DNA from: Demequina sp. NBRC 110051
Lineage (GTDB): Bacteria; Actinomycetota; Actinomycetes; Actinomycetales; Demequinaceae
Assembly: GCF_002090055.1 (NCBI RefSeq)
Contig: NZ_BBRH01000012.1
Location: 124,001-188,000, forward strand
DNA length: 64,000 nt
Direction of reading: 5' to 3'
The notes under the pieces were generated by a model. The model was not told the DNA's origin and ran no database searches. It saw nothing but the letters and a program-made list of their open reading frames with translations. This document shows, in pieces, positions 8,561-18,300 of the stretch. A program made the position numbers and the translations under genes. Position 1 is the stretch's first letter, and the number at the start of each line of letters is the position of its first letter.

Positions 8561-8651
8561 GCGTCACGAAGTGACGGTCGCTGTGAGGACACGCCGGTTA
8601 CGACCACGATCGGTCCGGCGTGTCGTCCAGACCACCGTCACTTTGTGACGC
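8561..8651. repeat. Nested palindrome element, copy 1 (87-bp family)
   Basis: Outer arms GCGTCACGAAGTGACGGT (8561-8578) and ACCGTCACTTTGTGACGC (8634-8651) pair with one mismatch, and each arm is itself a small palindrome. Inner arms GACACGCCGG (8588-8597) and CCGGCGTGTC (8615-8624) pair perfectly. A second copy of the same length and layout is at 28290-28376. This copy lies between the convergent quinone reductase and lysA genes, so it could also terminate transcription from both sides. Confidence 0.75.
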
Positions 8652-8693
8652 CGCGGCTTGCCGGGCCGCGGTGTGTGAGGCCGATGCGGGGAT

Positions 8694-10028
8694 TCAGTCC
8701 CCCGCCACGTCCCAGCTGAGCAGGTCCTCGAGGGTGTCGCGGCGCACCAGCACCTTCGACTCGCCGTCGCGCACCGCCACCACCGCAGGGCGCAGCGCGG
8801 CGTTGTACGTCGACGCCATGGAGCGGCCATAGGCGCCGGTCGCCGCGACCGCGAGCAGGTCGCCGCGGCGCACGTCTTCGGGCAGGTCCACGTCGCGCAC
8901 CACGATGTCGCCGCTCTCGCAGTGCTTCCCGACCACGCGCGACAGCGTCATGGGCGACGAGGACAGCCTCGAGGCGACCTCGGCGTGGTACTCCGCGCCG
9001 TACATGATGGTGCGCGGGTTGTCGCTCATGCCGCCGTCGACGGCGACGTACTGACGCGAGCCGCCGTCCTCCAGCTTGACGTCCTTGGTGATGCCCACCG
9101 TGTAGAGCGTGAGCCCGGCGGGCCCGGCGATCGCACGTCCGGGCTCGATCGAGAACCGCGGCCACGCGCCACCGATCGGGTCCATCACGGCCGCCACGGC
9201 ATCGGCGATCTCGTAGGCGGCGACGGAAGGCTCGAGTGCCTCGGCATCGGCCGTATACGCGATCGCATACCCACCGCCAAGGTCGACCTCGGGGAGGTCG
9301 GCGCCGGTGTCCGCGGTGAAGGCGGCACGCAGGCGCAGCATGCGGTCAGCGGACTCGCGGAACGCCGCGACGGACAGGATCTGGCTGCCGATGTGGGTGT
9401 GGATGCCCAGCAGCTTCAGGCCCGGGGCGTCGTGGCACGCGAGCAGCGCGTCGTAGGCGGCGCCGGACGCGAGCGACAGGCCGAACTTCTGGTCCTCGTG
9501 GCTGGTCGCGATGTACTCGTGCCCGCCCGCGTGCACGCCGGTCGTGACGCGCACCATCACCGGTGCGATCACTCCCATCTCTCGCGCGAGGGCGTCGAGC
9601 ACCTCGATCTCCGTGAATGAGTCGACGATGATGCGGCCCACGCCCACGGACAGCGCGCGGCGCAACTCATCCTCAGCCTTGTTGTTGCCGTGCAGGCCGA
9701 TGTGCTCGGGCGGCATGCCGCCGCGCAGCGCGATCTCGAGCTCGCCGCGGGACGCGACGTCGAGGCACAGGTCCTCCTCGCGCATCCAGCCGGCCACCTG
9801 CGAGGCCAGAAACGCCTTGCCCGCGTAGTACACGTCGACCTTGGCGCGGTGGCGGCCGAACGCGGCCGTGAAGTGGTCGCGGAAGGCGGCCGCGCGGGCG
9901 CGGAAGTCCGCCTCGTCCACCACGTACAGGGGCGTGCCGTGCTCGTCCGCGAGGTCGCGCACGTCGATGCCCCCCACGCTCAGCGCGCCGTCGTCACCGC
10001 GGGCGACGGACGAGGACCAGACCGCCAT
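8694..10028 (-). CDS. lysA: Diaminopimelate decarboxylase
   Basis: 444-residue PLP enzyme making L-lysine from meso-diaminopimelate. The PLP-lysine motif VYYAGKAFLA is near residue 58, the HTHIGSQI strand near residue 213, DLGGGYAIAY near residue 252, and the C-terminal GKHCESGD supplies the active-site Cys that acts across the dimer. I start at the ATG at 10028, 5 nt below the argS stop; a GTG three codons upstream would overlap that stop (GTGA) and is an equal alternative. argS-lysA is the standard actinobacterial pair. Confidence 0.96.
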   Translation of the reverse strand: MAVWSSSVARGDDGALSVGGIDVRDLADEHGTPLYVVDEADFRARAAAFRDHFTAAFGRHRAKVDVYYAGKAFLASQVAGWMREEDLCLDVASRGELEIALRGGMPPEHIGLHGNNKAEDELRRALSVGVGRIIVDSFTEIEVLDALAREMGVIAPVMVRVTTGVHAGGHEYIATSHEDQKFGLSLASGAAYDALLACHDAPGLKLLGIHTHIGSQILSVAAFRESADRMLRLRAAFTADTGADLPEVDLGGGYAIAYTADAEALEPSVAAYEIADAVAAVMDPIGGAWPRFSIEPGRAIAGPAGLTLYTVGITKDVKLEDGGSRQYVAVDGGMSDNPRTIMYGAEYHAEVASRLSSSPMTLSRVVGKHCESGDIVVRDVDLPEDVRRGDLLAVAATGAYGRSMASTYNAALRPAVVAVRDGESKVLVRRDTLEDLLSWDVAGD

Positions 10029-10033
10029 CCGCG

Positions 10034-11710
10034 TCACATCCGCTCGGGCGCGGAGACGCCCAGCAGGTGAAGGCCGTTGCGCAGCACCTGCTGCGCGGCA
10101 TCGTTCAGCCACAGGCGCGTGCGGTGCAGGTCGGTGACCTCCTCCTCGCCCTGCGGGGTCACGCGGGTGCGGTCGTACCAGCCGTGATACGTCGACGCGA
10201 GCTCCTCGAGGTAGCGGGCCACGCGGTGCTGCTCGCGGAACTCGACGGCCTGCGTGACGATACGCGGGAACTCACCGAGCACGCCCAGCAGTTTCGAGTC
10301 CCACTCGTGCTCCAGCTGGGCGGCGTCGAAGCCGTCCTCGCGTGCAATGCCGTACTCGGCAGCGTTGCGCTGCACGCCGCATGTGCGGGCGTGGGCGTAC
10401 TGGACGTAGAACACCGGGTTCGCGTTGGTCTTCGACGCCAGCAGGTCCAGGTCGATGTCGATCGACGAGTCCGCGGAGGAGCGCGCAAGCGAGTAGCGCG
10501 CGGCATCCACGCCCACGGCGTCGACGAGGTCCTCCATCGTCACGACGGTGCCGGCACGCTTGGACATGCGCACAGGCTCGCCGTCCTTCACGAGGTTCAC
10601 CAACTGGCCGATGATGACTTCGACCAGGTCGGGCGAGTAGCCCAGCGCGGCCGCGGCGGCCTTGAGGCGCGCGATGTAGCCGTGGTGGTCCGCGCCCAGC
10701 AGGTAGATGCACAGGTCGGCGCCGCGCTCGGCCTTGTCACGGATGTAGGCGATGTCGCCCGCGATGTACGCGGCGTTGCCGTCGGACTTGATGACCACGC
10801 GGTCCTTCTCGTCGCCGTGGTCGGAGCTGCGCAGCCACCACGCGCCGTCGGCCTCGTACAGCGCGCCGGACTCCTTGAGTTCCTTCAGAGCGTGCTCGAC
10901 CTTGCCCGACTCGTGCAGCGAGTCCTCGTGAAAGTACACGTCGAACTCGACGCCAAAGTCCTTCAGCGAGTTCTTAATCTCGTTGAACATGAGGCGCACG
11001 CCGCGCACGCGGAAGAACTCGATCGCCTCATCACGGGGCAGCTCGAGCGGGTCGGTGTCGCCGTTCTCCATGGCCTCGACCATGACCTCGTTGGCGATGT
11101 CCTGGATGTAGTCGCCGCCGTAGCCGTTCTCGGGGGCGTCCTCGCCCGCGACGACGGCGTAGAGAGAGCCGGCGAAGTTGTCGATCTGGCTGCCGTGGTC
11201 GTTGAAGTAATACTCGCGGGTCACCATCGCGCCGTGGAACTCGAGCAGGCGCGCGAGCGAGTCACCCACGGCGGCCCAGCGGGCGCCGCCCAGGTGCACG
11301 GGTCCGGTCGGGTTGGCGGAGACGAACTCGAGGTTCACGGACGTGCCGGTCAGCGACTCGCCGCGGCCGTAGTCCGCGCCGTACTCGACGATGCCGCGCG
11401 CGAGTTCGCCCGCGGCGCCGGCGGCCAGGCGGATGTTGATGAAGCCGGGTCCTGCCACCTCGGCGGCGTCGATGCCGTCGATCTCGGCCAGGCACTCGAC
11501 GAGCGTGTCGGCAAACTCACGCGGGTTGGTGCCGGCCTTCTTGGCCAGCTGCATCGCGATGTTGGTCGACCAGTCGCCGTGCTCGCGCTGGCGCGGACGC
11601 TCCACGCGGATGTCCTCGGGGACATCAAACGGGGACAGCTGGAAGTCGCTGTCGTCGATGCCCTGCAGCAGGGCGGCACGAATCTGGGCGGCAAGTTCCT
11701 CGGGAGTCAC
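10034..11710 (-). CDS. argS: Arginyl-tRNA synthetase
   Basis: 558-residue class I aminoacyl-tRNA synthetase charging tRNA-Arg. [19 protein letters not shown] near residue 132 is the HIGH-region signature (HLGG form), VRMSKRAG near residue 379 is the KMSK loop, and the C-terminal all-helical anticodon-binding domain ends in [12 protein letters not shown] as in the family. The start is GTG at 11710, placed exactly where a leaderless promoter (-10 box at 11717-11722) would begin transcription. lysA follows almost without a gap. Confidence 0.97.
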   Translation of the reverse strand: MTPEELAAQIRAALLQGIDDSDFQLSPFDVPEDIRVERPRQREHGDWSTNIAMQLAKKAGTNPREFADTLVECLAEIDGIDAAEVAGPGFINIRLAAGAAGELARGIVEYGADYGRGESLTGTSVNLEFVSANPTGPVHLGGARWAAVGDSLARLLEFHGAMVTREYYFNDHGSQIDNFAGSLYAVVAGEDAPENGYGGDYIQDIANEVMVEAMENGDTDPLELPRDEAIEFFRVRGVRLMFNEIKNSLKDFGVEFDVYFHEDSLHESGKVEHALKELKESGALYEADGAWWLRSSDHGDEKDRVVIKSDGNAAYIAGDIAYIRDKAERGADLCIYLLGADHHGYIARLKAAAAALGYSPDLVEVIIGQLVNLVKDGEPVRMSKRAGTVVTMEDLVDAVGVDAARYSLARSSADSSIDIDLDLLASKTNANPVFYVQYAHARTCGVQRNAAEYGIAREDGFDAAQLEHEWDSKLLGVLGEFPRIVTQAVEFREQHRVARYLEELASTYHGWYDRTRVTPQGEEEVTDLHRTRLWLNDAAQQVLRNGLHLLGVSAPERM

Positions 11711-11716
11711 CCCGCG

Positions 11717-11722
11717 AGTCTA
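11717..11722 (-). promoter_or_regulatory. -10 box for leaderless argS-lysA mRNA
   Basis: TAGACT on the minus strand ends 6 nt before the argS GTG, with no ribosome site in between, repeating the layout seen before hom, the tyrosine phosphatase and the patatin genes. Confidence 0.5.
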
Positions 11723-11812
11723 TCGGCGCACACACCCTGCTGCCCTCCTGGGTAGTCTCGCTCACGGACGGCCGATGCCATGGCCGGGTGCCGTACGGAC
11801 AAGGGAGTCGCG

Positions 11813-12772
11813 ATGGGGTTCGAGGAGGCGCTGGGCTGGGCGCGCACGCAGGTCGAGACGGGCGCGGTTCCCGGCGGGGTGTTGGGACTCGTGACCGCCG
11901 AGGGCGCGGTCGAGCTCGACGCCGTCGGCGACGCCGCCCCCGGTGACGCCTATCCCCTGTTCTCCATCACCAAGGCGCTCGTCGGACTCACCGTGGGGCG
12001 CCTGATCGAGGCCGGCTCGCTCTCGCTCGACGATCGATTGGCCGATGCCGTGGCCGGCTTTGGCTCCGACCGCCCCGACGAGGTGCGGCTGCGCCACCTC
12101 GTCTCGCACATGGCCGGGATCCCCGAGCCCGCGCTCGACTTCGCGGGCGACCTCGACGAGGCACTGCTCGCGCCGGGCCGCGACTTCGAGGCCGGCACGG
12201 TGTCGCGCTACTCGTCGATCGGTTATCAGGGCGTGGTGCGCATGATCGAGCACGCGACGGGCCGGGCGTGGGAGGACGAGCTCGCCGCCACCCTCACGCC
12301 GGTGGGCGCCACCGGGGTGACGATGGAGACCGACTCCTCGACGCATCGGCCGGTCTTACGCGGTGACGCCGCGCTCGACTGGGACGCCTTCGCGCGGCTG
12401 CGCCACCCCGGTGCGGGCGCGGTGGCGACCGCGGAGGACTTGCTTGCCGCAGGCCGCTCGCTGCTGGCCGACGACGGCCTCCTTGTCTCGCCCGCGACGC
12501 TCGCGCTGATGCGCACGTCGCTCACGGAGAGCGTCACCACCATTGACCCGTACCCGCCCGAGCGCGGCTGCGAGTGGGGCGTCACCTTCTGCCTGCGCAG
12601 GAGCGTGTCGGGGCTCGTCGCGGCCGACGGCTACGGTCACGCGGGCTGGGCGGGCACCGAGTTCTGGGTGCACCCCGAACGCGGCGTCGCGTTCGTGTGG
12701 CTCACCAACGTCGCGGGCGCGGAGGGCGAGGGGATGGATCCCATTGCCCTGGCCAACGCCGTCTTGTCCTAG
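11813..12772 (+). CDS. Serine hydrolase of the beta-lactamase class C family
   Basis: 319 residues with the fold of class C beta-lactamases, penicillin-binding proteins and related esterases. The SITK tetrad near residue 52 provides the catalytic Ser and Lys; YSS near residue 138 replaces the YxN motif; HAGWAGTEFW near the C-terminus matches the HxG motif. No signal peptide is visible, which argues for a cytoplasmic esterase rather than an antibiotic-resistance enzyme. The start at 11813 has an AGGGAG ribosome site. Its stop codon overlaps that of the convergent next gene. Confidence 0.85.
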   Translation: MGFEEALGWARTQVETGAVPGGVLGLVTAEGAVELDAVGDAAPGDAYPLFSITKALVGLTVGRLIEAGSLSLDDRLADAVAGFGSDRPDEVRLRHLVSHMAGIPEPALDFAGDLDEALLAPGRDFEAGTVSRYSSIGYQGVVRMIEHATGRAWEDELAATLTPVGATGVTMETDSSTHRPVLRGDAALDWDAFARLRHPGAGAVATAEDLLAAGRSLLADDGLLVSPATLALMRTSLTESVTTIDPYPPERGCEWGVTFCLRRSVSGLVAADGYGHAGWAGTEFWVHPERGVAFVWLTNVAGAEGEGMDPIALANAVLS

Positions 12773-13527
12773 GGGACCAGGCGGGTCTCGCCGCGCGCAA
12801 GCAGCGTGACGCGGTCGCTCGCGCCGGCCTGGGCCACCGCCGCGACGAAGTCCTCGCGCGGCTGGGTGAAGTGCGCCCAGTCGTCGATGTGGGCCGGGAT
12901 GAGGGCGGCGCGCGGCCAGCGCGACGCGATCTCGAGGGTGCGTTCAGCATCGGCCGTCAGCATCATGTCGTTCAGGCGCGGCGAGCGCGCGGCGCCGGCG
13001 AAGATGACCGCGACGTCCACGTCCGGGAAGCGGTCGGCGACCCTACCGGCCTTGCGCACCGACGAGTTGTCACCCGAGACGTAGAGCGTGGGCCAGCCCT
13101 CGGCCTCGAGGACGAAGCCCGTCACCTGGCCCGCGAGGTGCTTGATCACGGACGGCCCGTGACGCGCGGGCACGGCCGTGATGGTGACGGCCGTGTCGCC
13201 GCCAGGAATGATCGCCTGGTCCCAGCGCCGCATGCCCTGGGCCGCGGCGAGTCGCACGCCACCCTCGGGCGTGGTGAGAATGTGGCGGACCTCGTCGAGC
13301 ATGGCGCGTCCCGAGACGTCGAGGTTGTCCTCGTGCTCGTCGTGGCTGAGGAGCACCACGTCGATGTGGCCCACCTCCTCCCGCGTGAGGGCGGGGCCGG
13401 CGAGCTTGGTGAGGTTGCCGACGGGACCTGGCTCGTCGAACGTCGGGTCGGTGACGAGGCGCAGCCCGGCGTACTCGATGAGCACGGTGGGTCCGCCGAT
13501 GAGGGTGAGCTGCGCCTGCGCCGTCAT
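12769..13527 (-). CDS. Metallo-beta-lactamase-fold hydrolase (UlaG-like)
   Basis: 252 residues. The N-terminal GGPTVLIEYAGLRLVTDPTF and the metal-binding SHDEHEDNLD near residue 73 match the UlaG/MBL-fold 'beta-lactamase superfamily domain' group; ALIPAHIDDWAHF near residue 210 supplies a later metal-ligand His. Substrate unknown. A TTG at 13539 would overlap the upstream lipoprotein stop (TTGA); the ATG at 13527 is the more conventional start. It is the second gene of a pair with the lipoprotein. Its stop TAG shares bases with the TAG of the convergent serine hydrolase gene, forming the sequence CTAG. Confidence 0.85.
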   Translation of the reverse strand: MTAQAQLTLIGGPTVLIEYAGLRLVTDPTFDEPGPVGNLTKLAGPALTREEVGHIDVVLLSHDEHEDNLDVSGRAMLDEVRHILTTPEGGVRLAAAQGMRRWDQAIIPGGDTAVTITAVPARHGPSVIKHLAGQVTGFVLEAEGWPTLYVSGDNSSVRKAGRVADRFPDVDVAVIFAGAARSPRLNDMMLTADAERTLEIASRWPRAALIPAHIDDWAHFTQPREDFVAAVAQAGASDRVTLLARGETRLVP

Positions 13528-13535
13528 GGCGCTAG

Positions 13536-13868
13536 TCAAGCACCTCTGCGCACCTCGACGGCCTCAACCTGGCACTGCACGGGGAACGACTCGGCGCATG
13601 CCCCCGTCCATACGCTGATCGCGTCGCCCTCCATGATGTCCGCGGCGCTATCAACGGCACCGCCGACCGCCACCTCGGGGCCCAGTACAAAGGTGGTGCC
13701 CTCGAAATACTCGTAGCCGGGCGCCGTCCCGAACGACACCCGTGTCGTGTCCCCCTCGGTGACCACGGCATCGGCCGCCCCGACGGCCTCGGGCTCGCGC
13801 TCGGGCAGGGTCGAGCCGCATCCGGCGAGGACCAGGGAGACGCCGGCGACGGCGAGCAATCGCTTCAT
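13536..13868 (-). CDS. Small secreted lipoprotein
   Basis: 110 residues. MKRLLAVAGVSLVLAGCGS is a lipoprotein signal peptide with the lipobox LAGC, so the mature protein is anchored to the outside of the membrane through its Cys. The rest is about 90 residues, acidic, with two further Cys in the C-terminal part that may form a disulphide. I do not recognise the family. The frame is open further upstream, but the signal peptide sets the start at 13868. It lies 8 nt upstream of the MBL-fold gene. Confidence 0.75.
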   Translation of the reverse strand: MKRLLAVAGVSLVLAGCGSTLPEREPEAVGAADAVVTEGDTTRVSFGTAPGYEYFEGTTFVLGPEVAVGGAVDSAADIMEGDAISVWTGACAESFPVQCQVEAVEVRRGA

Positions 13869-13972
13869 CCCCACAGTGTGAACCGGATCGGCATCCAATA
13901 CCCGGCGTGTCGCCCCATTCTTGGCGGTGGCCCCGGCGTGTCGAGCCGCGATCCGGTTCAAAGTGTCTGACG

Positions 13973-14986
13973 TCAGGAGGGCTGGGTGGAGGCGCGGGCC
14001 ACGAGTTCGGGCTGGAACACCACGTGGTCGCGGGTGGCGCCCTCGACGGCCTCGCGCTCCGCGAGCAGCAGCTCCACAGCCGTGGTGCCGATGGCGCGGC
14101 GAGGCTGGCGGACCGACGTAATGGGAACCACCGCTGCCGCTGCGAACGAGATGTCGTCGTAGCCCACCAGGGCGACGTCGCCGGGAATCGACACGGGGTG
14201 GGGCCCCGACAGCAGCGCCTGCTGGACTCCGATCGCCAGCAGATCGTTGGCGGCGAAGACCGCGTCGATCTCGCCCGCGGCGACCATGTCGCGCACCTGA
14301 GCCCCCACGCGCATGCCTTCCTCAAGCGTGAGCGCCTCGGTGTCGAGGCGCACCATCGAGGAGCCGTCCACCTTGGCGATCGCGAGGTCGGCGCCGGCAT
14401 AACGGTCGGCGACCTGATGGATGGAATGCGGGCCCCCCACGAAGGCGAGGCGGCGGCGCCCGCCCTCGAGGAGGTGCTCGGCCGCCATGCGGCCCCCAGC
14501 AACGTCGTCGACGGCGACCGAGGCGACCGAGGCATCGGCCGTCGAACGGTCCACGAGCACCACGGGGATGCCGTGCTCGCGTAGTCGCGCCACGGAGTCC
14601 CCCGCATCCGCGGTGGGCACCAGCAGGACGCCGGCGACGCGCTGGGTCTCGAACTGCTCGAGGTGCTTGCGCTCACGTGCGCCGGACTCGTCCGAGTTGG
14701 CGAGGGTGACGGTGAGCCCGGCCTCCTCGGCGCGGGCCTCGGCGCCGCGCGCGACGTCCGTGAAGAAGGGGTTGGAGACATCGAGCACTACGAGGGCGAG
14801 GGTCGTGGACTGACCCGCACGCAACTGGCGCGCGGCGGCGTTGGGGACGTAGCCGAGCTCGGCGATCGCCTCCCGCACGCGCTCCACCGTGGTGGCCTTG
14901 ACCTGGTCGGGACGGTTGAGCACGTTGGACACGGTGCCCACGGACACCCCCGCCCGCTGCGCGACCTCCCGCACACTGACTGCCAT
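13973..14986 (-). CDS. LacI-family regulator, probably of rhamnose use
   Basis: 337 residues: N-terminal helix-turn-helix VREVAQRAGVSVGTVSNVLN, hinge PNAAARQLRAGQ, then a periplasmic-binding-protein-like sugar-sensing domain (DVSNPFF, VGYDDI, SVRQPRRAIGTTAVELLL). Start ATG at 14986 follows GGAAGCG; the longer frame from 15010 starts before the ribosome site. It is divergent from the alpha-L-rhamnosidase gene, and a LacI-type operator at 15118-15131 overlaps its own likely transcription start, so autorepression is expected. The same operator recurs upstream of rhaI. Rhamnose or a derivative as inducer is inferred from context. Confidence 0.9.
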   Translation of the reverse strand: MAVSVREVAQRAGVSVGTVSNVLNRPDQVKATTVERVREAIAELGYVPNAAARQLRAGQSTTLALVVLDVSNPFFTDVARGAEARAEEAGLTVTLANSDESGARERKHLEQFETQRVAGVLLVPTADAGDSVARLREHGIPVVLVDRSTADASVASVAVDDVAGGRMAAEHLLEGGRRRLAFVGGPHSIHQVADRYAGADLAIAKVDGSSMVRLDTEALTLEEGMRVGAQVRDMVAAGEIDAVFAANDLLAIGVQQALLSGPHPVSIPGDVALVGYDDISFAAAAVVPITSVRQPRRAIGTTAVELLLAEREAVEGATRDHVVFQPELVARASTQPS

Positions 14987-15117
14987 CGCTTCCACCCTCT
15001 CGTCCCGCAACCCATGAATCGTTACACACGGTCACGCACCAGCGGGGACGCTCGCGGGGGTCGACCCGCGCGACGGCCCCGTTGCCGCCGTCGACGCACG
15101 CACCCCGCCAACTGGTC

Positions 15118-15133
15118 GGAAAGCGCTATCCGT
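15118..15133. promoter_or_regulatory. LacI-type operator, copy 1
   Basis: GGAAAGCGCTATCCGT; the core GGAAAGCGCTATCC is a near-palindrome around a central GC step. On the minus strand a -10 box TACGTT (15141-15146) places the lacI transcription start just before this site, so binding would repress the regulator gene. The identical 16-mer occurs at 20252-20267. Confidence 0.6.
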
Positions 15134-15326
15134 TGACTCCAACGTAGCAGGAGACAGCCCTCCTCCAGGAGCCGAGGCGGGGCCAGGCTCGCTGTCGCGA
15201 GCTCCCTATCCCGCGACAGGAGCAGGGAGGTCCGCTACGTTGGCCCCACAGGCACCGGTTTCTCGCGCGTCGACAGCATGGTCGTCGCGCTTTCGTATCA
15301 CCGCAATCTCGCTGAGGAGACTCGTG

Positions 15327-18300
15327 ATGAACGTCGCCCGCACCCTGCCCACGATTCCTCGCAGTGCGATAGCGGCCCTCACGGCCCTCGCCATCGCACT
15401 CACGACCCTCGTGGTGGCGGCACCCGCCAGCAGCGGCGCCGACCAGCCGGGGGCACCGGTGAACGGCACAGCGAGCTTCCTCGAGTCCCCCATGACGGTG
15501 GACCCACAAAGCCCGCCGACCTTTCGGTGGCAACTGCCCGACGACAGCCCGCAGACCGCTTACCAGGTGACAGTCTCCGCGGCCCCGAGCGACGACATCG
15601 CCTGGGACTCGGGCAAGGTTGAGGGCAGCGTCTCGGAGGCGACCTACGCGGGTGGGACGCTGGACGAGTCGCAGCGATACGCGTGGCGGGTCCGGACGTG
15701 GAACGACGACGACATCGCCTCCGCGTGGTCGACGCCCGCCACCTTCGGCACCTCCCCCGACGGTGACTGGTCGGACGCGCAGACCATTTGGGCGGCCGGA
15801 CCCCAGACGTGGGGTGGCGACTTCGACCTCAGGTTCCGCGCTCAATTCGTCCAGAAGCACGTCACGGTCGCCTTTCGCGCCGAAAACGGCGACAACTTCT
15901 ACCTGTGGCAGTTCCGCGGCGACGGCGTGAACGAGCTCGCGGTCCACCGGAAGGTCGACGGCGACTCGGCGCCCGCGGTGCTGAAGACCGCACCCTTGGG
16001 CGTCTCCATTGCCAATGGCGACGATGCCCCGTACTACACCATTCGCCTAGTCGCCGAAGGCAACCGCATCAGCACCTACCTCGACGGAGAACTCGTCGAC
16101 CGGACCGTCGACGACACCTTCTCGAGTGGAGGGTTCGGCTTCTATAGCGGCGGCACAGAGTCGTACCGGATTGACGATGTCCTCATGACGAACCTCGGCG
16201 GAGACGTCCTGTACGACAACTCCTTCGACGACACGGCCTACAACGACTTTGGGTGCGGCGAGCTCACCGGCTCCGAGCTCTACATCCCCAACGCGCAACG
16301 CGCGGGCTGCGTCTACTACGGACCGTGGAGCGACTACGACGTCGACTTCGACCTCACCATCGCGGAAGTGGCCGTAGGCGTCATGTTCCGAGGGCAGGAC
16401 GGCAGCAACAATCTGATGTGGCAGATTCGCGGCGACAACTCGCGGATCGTCCCCCACACGAGGGTCAACGGCTCGTTCACCGCACTCAGCCACGCCACGG
16501 TAAGCCCGGCCATCGGCATCGGCACGACCAACCACGTGAAGGTAGCCGCCCGCGGCAACGATTTCACCACGTACATCAATGGGGTTGAGGTCGACAAGCG
16601 CACGGTAGCCGCTCCGGCGCTGGGCTCGATCGGCTTCCGTACCGGACGGACCGAGAGTGGCACGGTCTCCAACATCACCGTCACCACTCCCCACGGCGAC
16701 GAGGTGTATCGCGCCGACCCCCAGGAGCGACCTCGGGACTTCCCTTGCCTTCCCGTGAACGCCAACGGGGATGGCTTCACCGTTCCACGGAGTGCGGACT
16801 GCCTCCGCGCCGACAGCAACGCCGAGGCCTCGGACTGGGCTTTCTTGCGCACCGAATTCGACGTGGCCGACAAGCCCGTTGCGTGGGCCACGCTCTACGC
16901 GACAGCAAGTTCAACCTCGCCCGCGCGCCAATACGTGCATCGTGTCCTTCTGAACGGCGAGTTCGTTGGCATTGGCCCCGCCTTTCCCGTGGACGACGAG
17001 CACCGCTTCGACGGCTGGGACGTCACCACCGAGGTGCGCTCCGGGGAGACAAACGCGATCGGCGTCATCGCCCACGCCACATCTGGAAGGCAGTTCCTCG
17101 CCACGTTGGTGGTCGGATACGAGGACGGCACTCGCTCGCGCACGAACACCTCGACCGAGTGGACGAGCCTACCCGAGCCTACGGAGGTGTATCCGGATGC
17201 GGGCTCGGTCGGCACCCAGTACTTCTCCGCGCCGGTGGAAAACCTACAGGCGGGCGCGTACCCGTTTGGGTTTGCGCAAGCCGGTTTCGATGACACCGGC
17301 TGGGACGAGGCTGACGCCCGCCCTGCGCTCGTCGACTTGGCGGGCTCGTCCACCGCCAATGTCGTCGAGGAGCTCCACGCGCCGGAACGCATCGTTGAAA
17401 AGGCTCCGGGCCATTACTTCATCGACTTTGGACGCACGTGGATTGGTGGCGTTCGCCTCGATTTGGACGGTGGAACAGGCCAGACGGTCGAGATTCGCTA
17501 TGGCGAAGAGCTCACGGACCGCACCACCACCGCGAACACCGTCCGCTGGCAGATGCGCACCGGCAACAATTTCCGTGACCGGTACACGTTGGCCGGCAAC
17601 GGTGAATCGCTGCAGAACTGGGGATTCCGAGTCTTCCGATACGTCGAGATCATCGGCGCACCGGAGCCGATCACGGAGGACACGATCGCGGCCGCCGCGC
17701 TCGTCTACCCCATGAGCGACGACGCAGCCTTCTCGGCAGACGACAGCAGTCTTGAACAGGTCTGGGAGCTGTCGCGGCACACCATCGACTCCCAGAACCT
17801 CAACGCGTATGCCGACTCGTGGACGCGCGAACGCGCCCCCTACGAGGCCGATGCGTTCATCCAGCTCCAATCCCACATCTACCTCGATGCGGACCCCACT
17901 CTCGCCGAGTACTCGATGGACTACCTGCTGAGCCGCAGGACCTGGCCTACCGAGTGGCCGATGTACCTCATCTTGGGCGCACACGAACTGTGGCAGTCCA
18001 CCGGCAGCGCGGCATTCATCGAGGACAATTACGACCAACTCGTCAGCAGGCTTCCCGCGCAGTACCTCGAGGAGTCGACGGGCCTGATAAGAAAGACATC
18101 CGGCTCCAACGGATGCAACAGCCAGACCGACTGCGACATCGTCGACTGGCCGACGTCCGAGCGTGACGGATACCAGTTCCGTCAGTACAACACGGTGGTC
18201 AACGCTCTCGCTTACCGCAGCTACAGCGACATGGCGGACATGGCGCAAGCGACCGGCCGGGACAGCGATGCAGCGTCGTTCACCTCGATCGCGGAGCGCA

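Noticed and set aside
10067-11755. A 562-codon open frame opposite argS
   Set aside because: Shadow of argS; the protein is Val/Ala/Gly/His-rich with no family motif.
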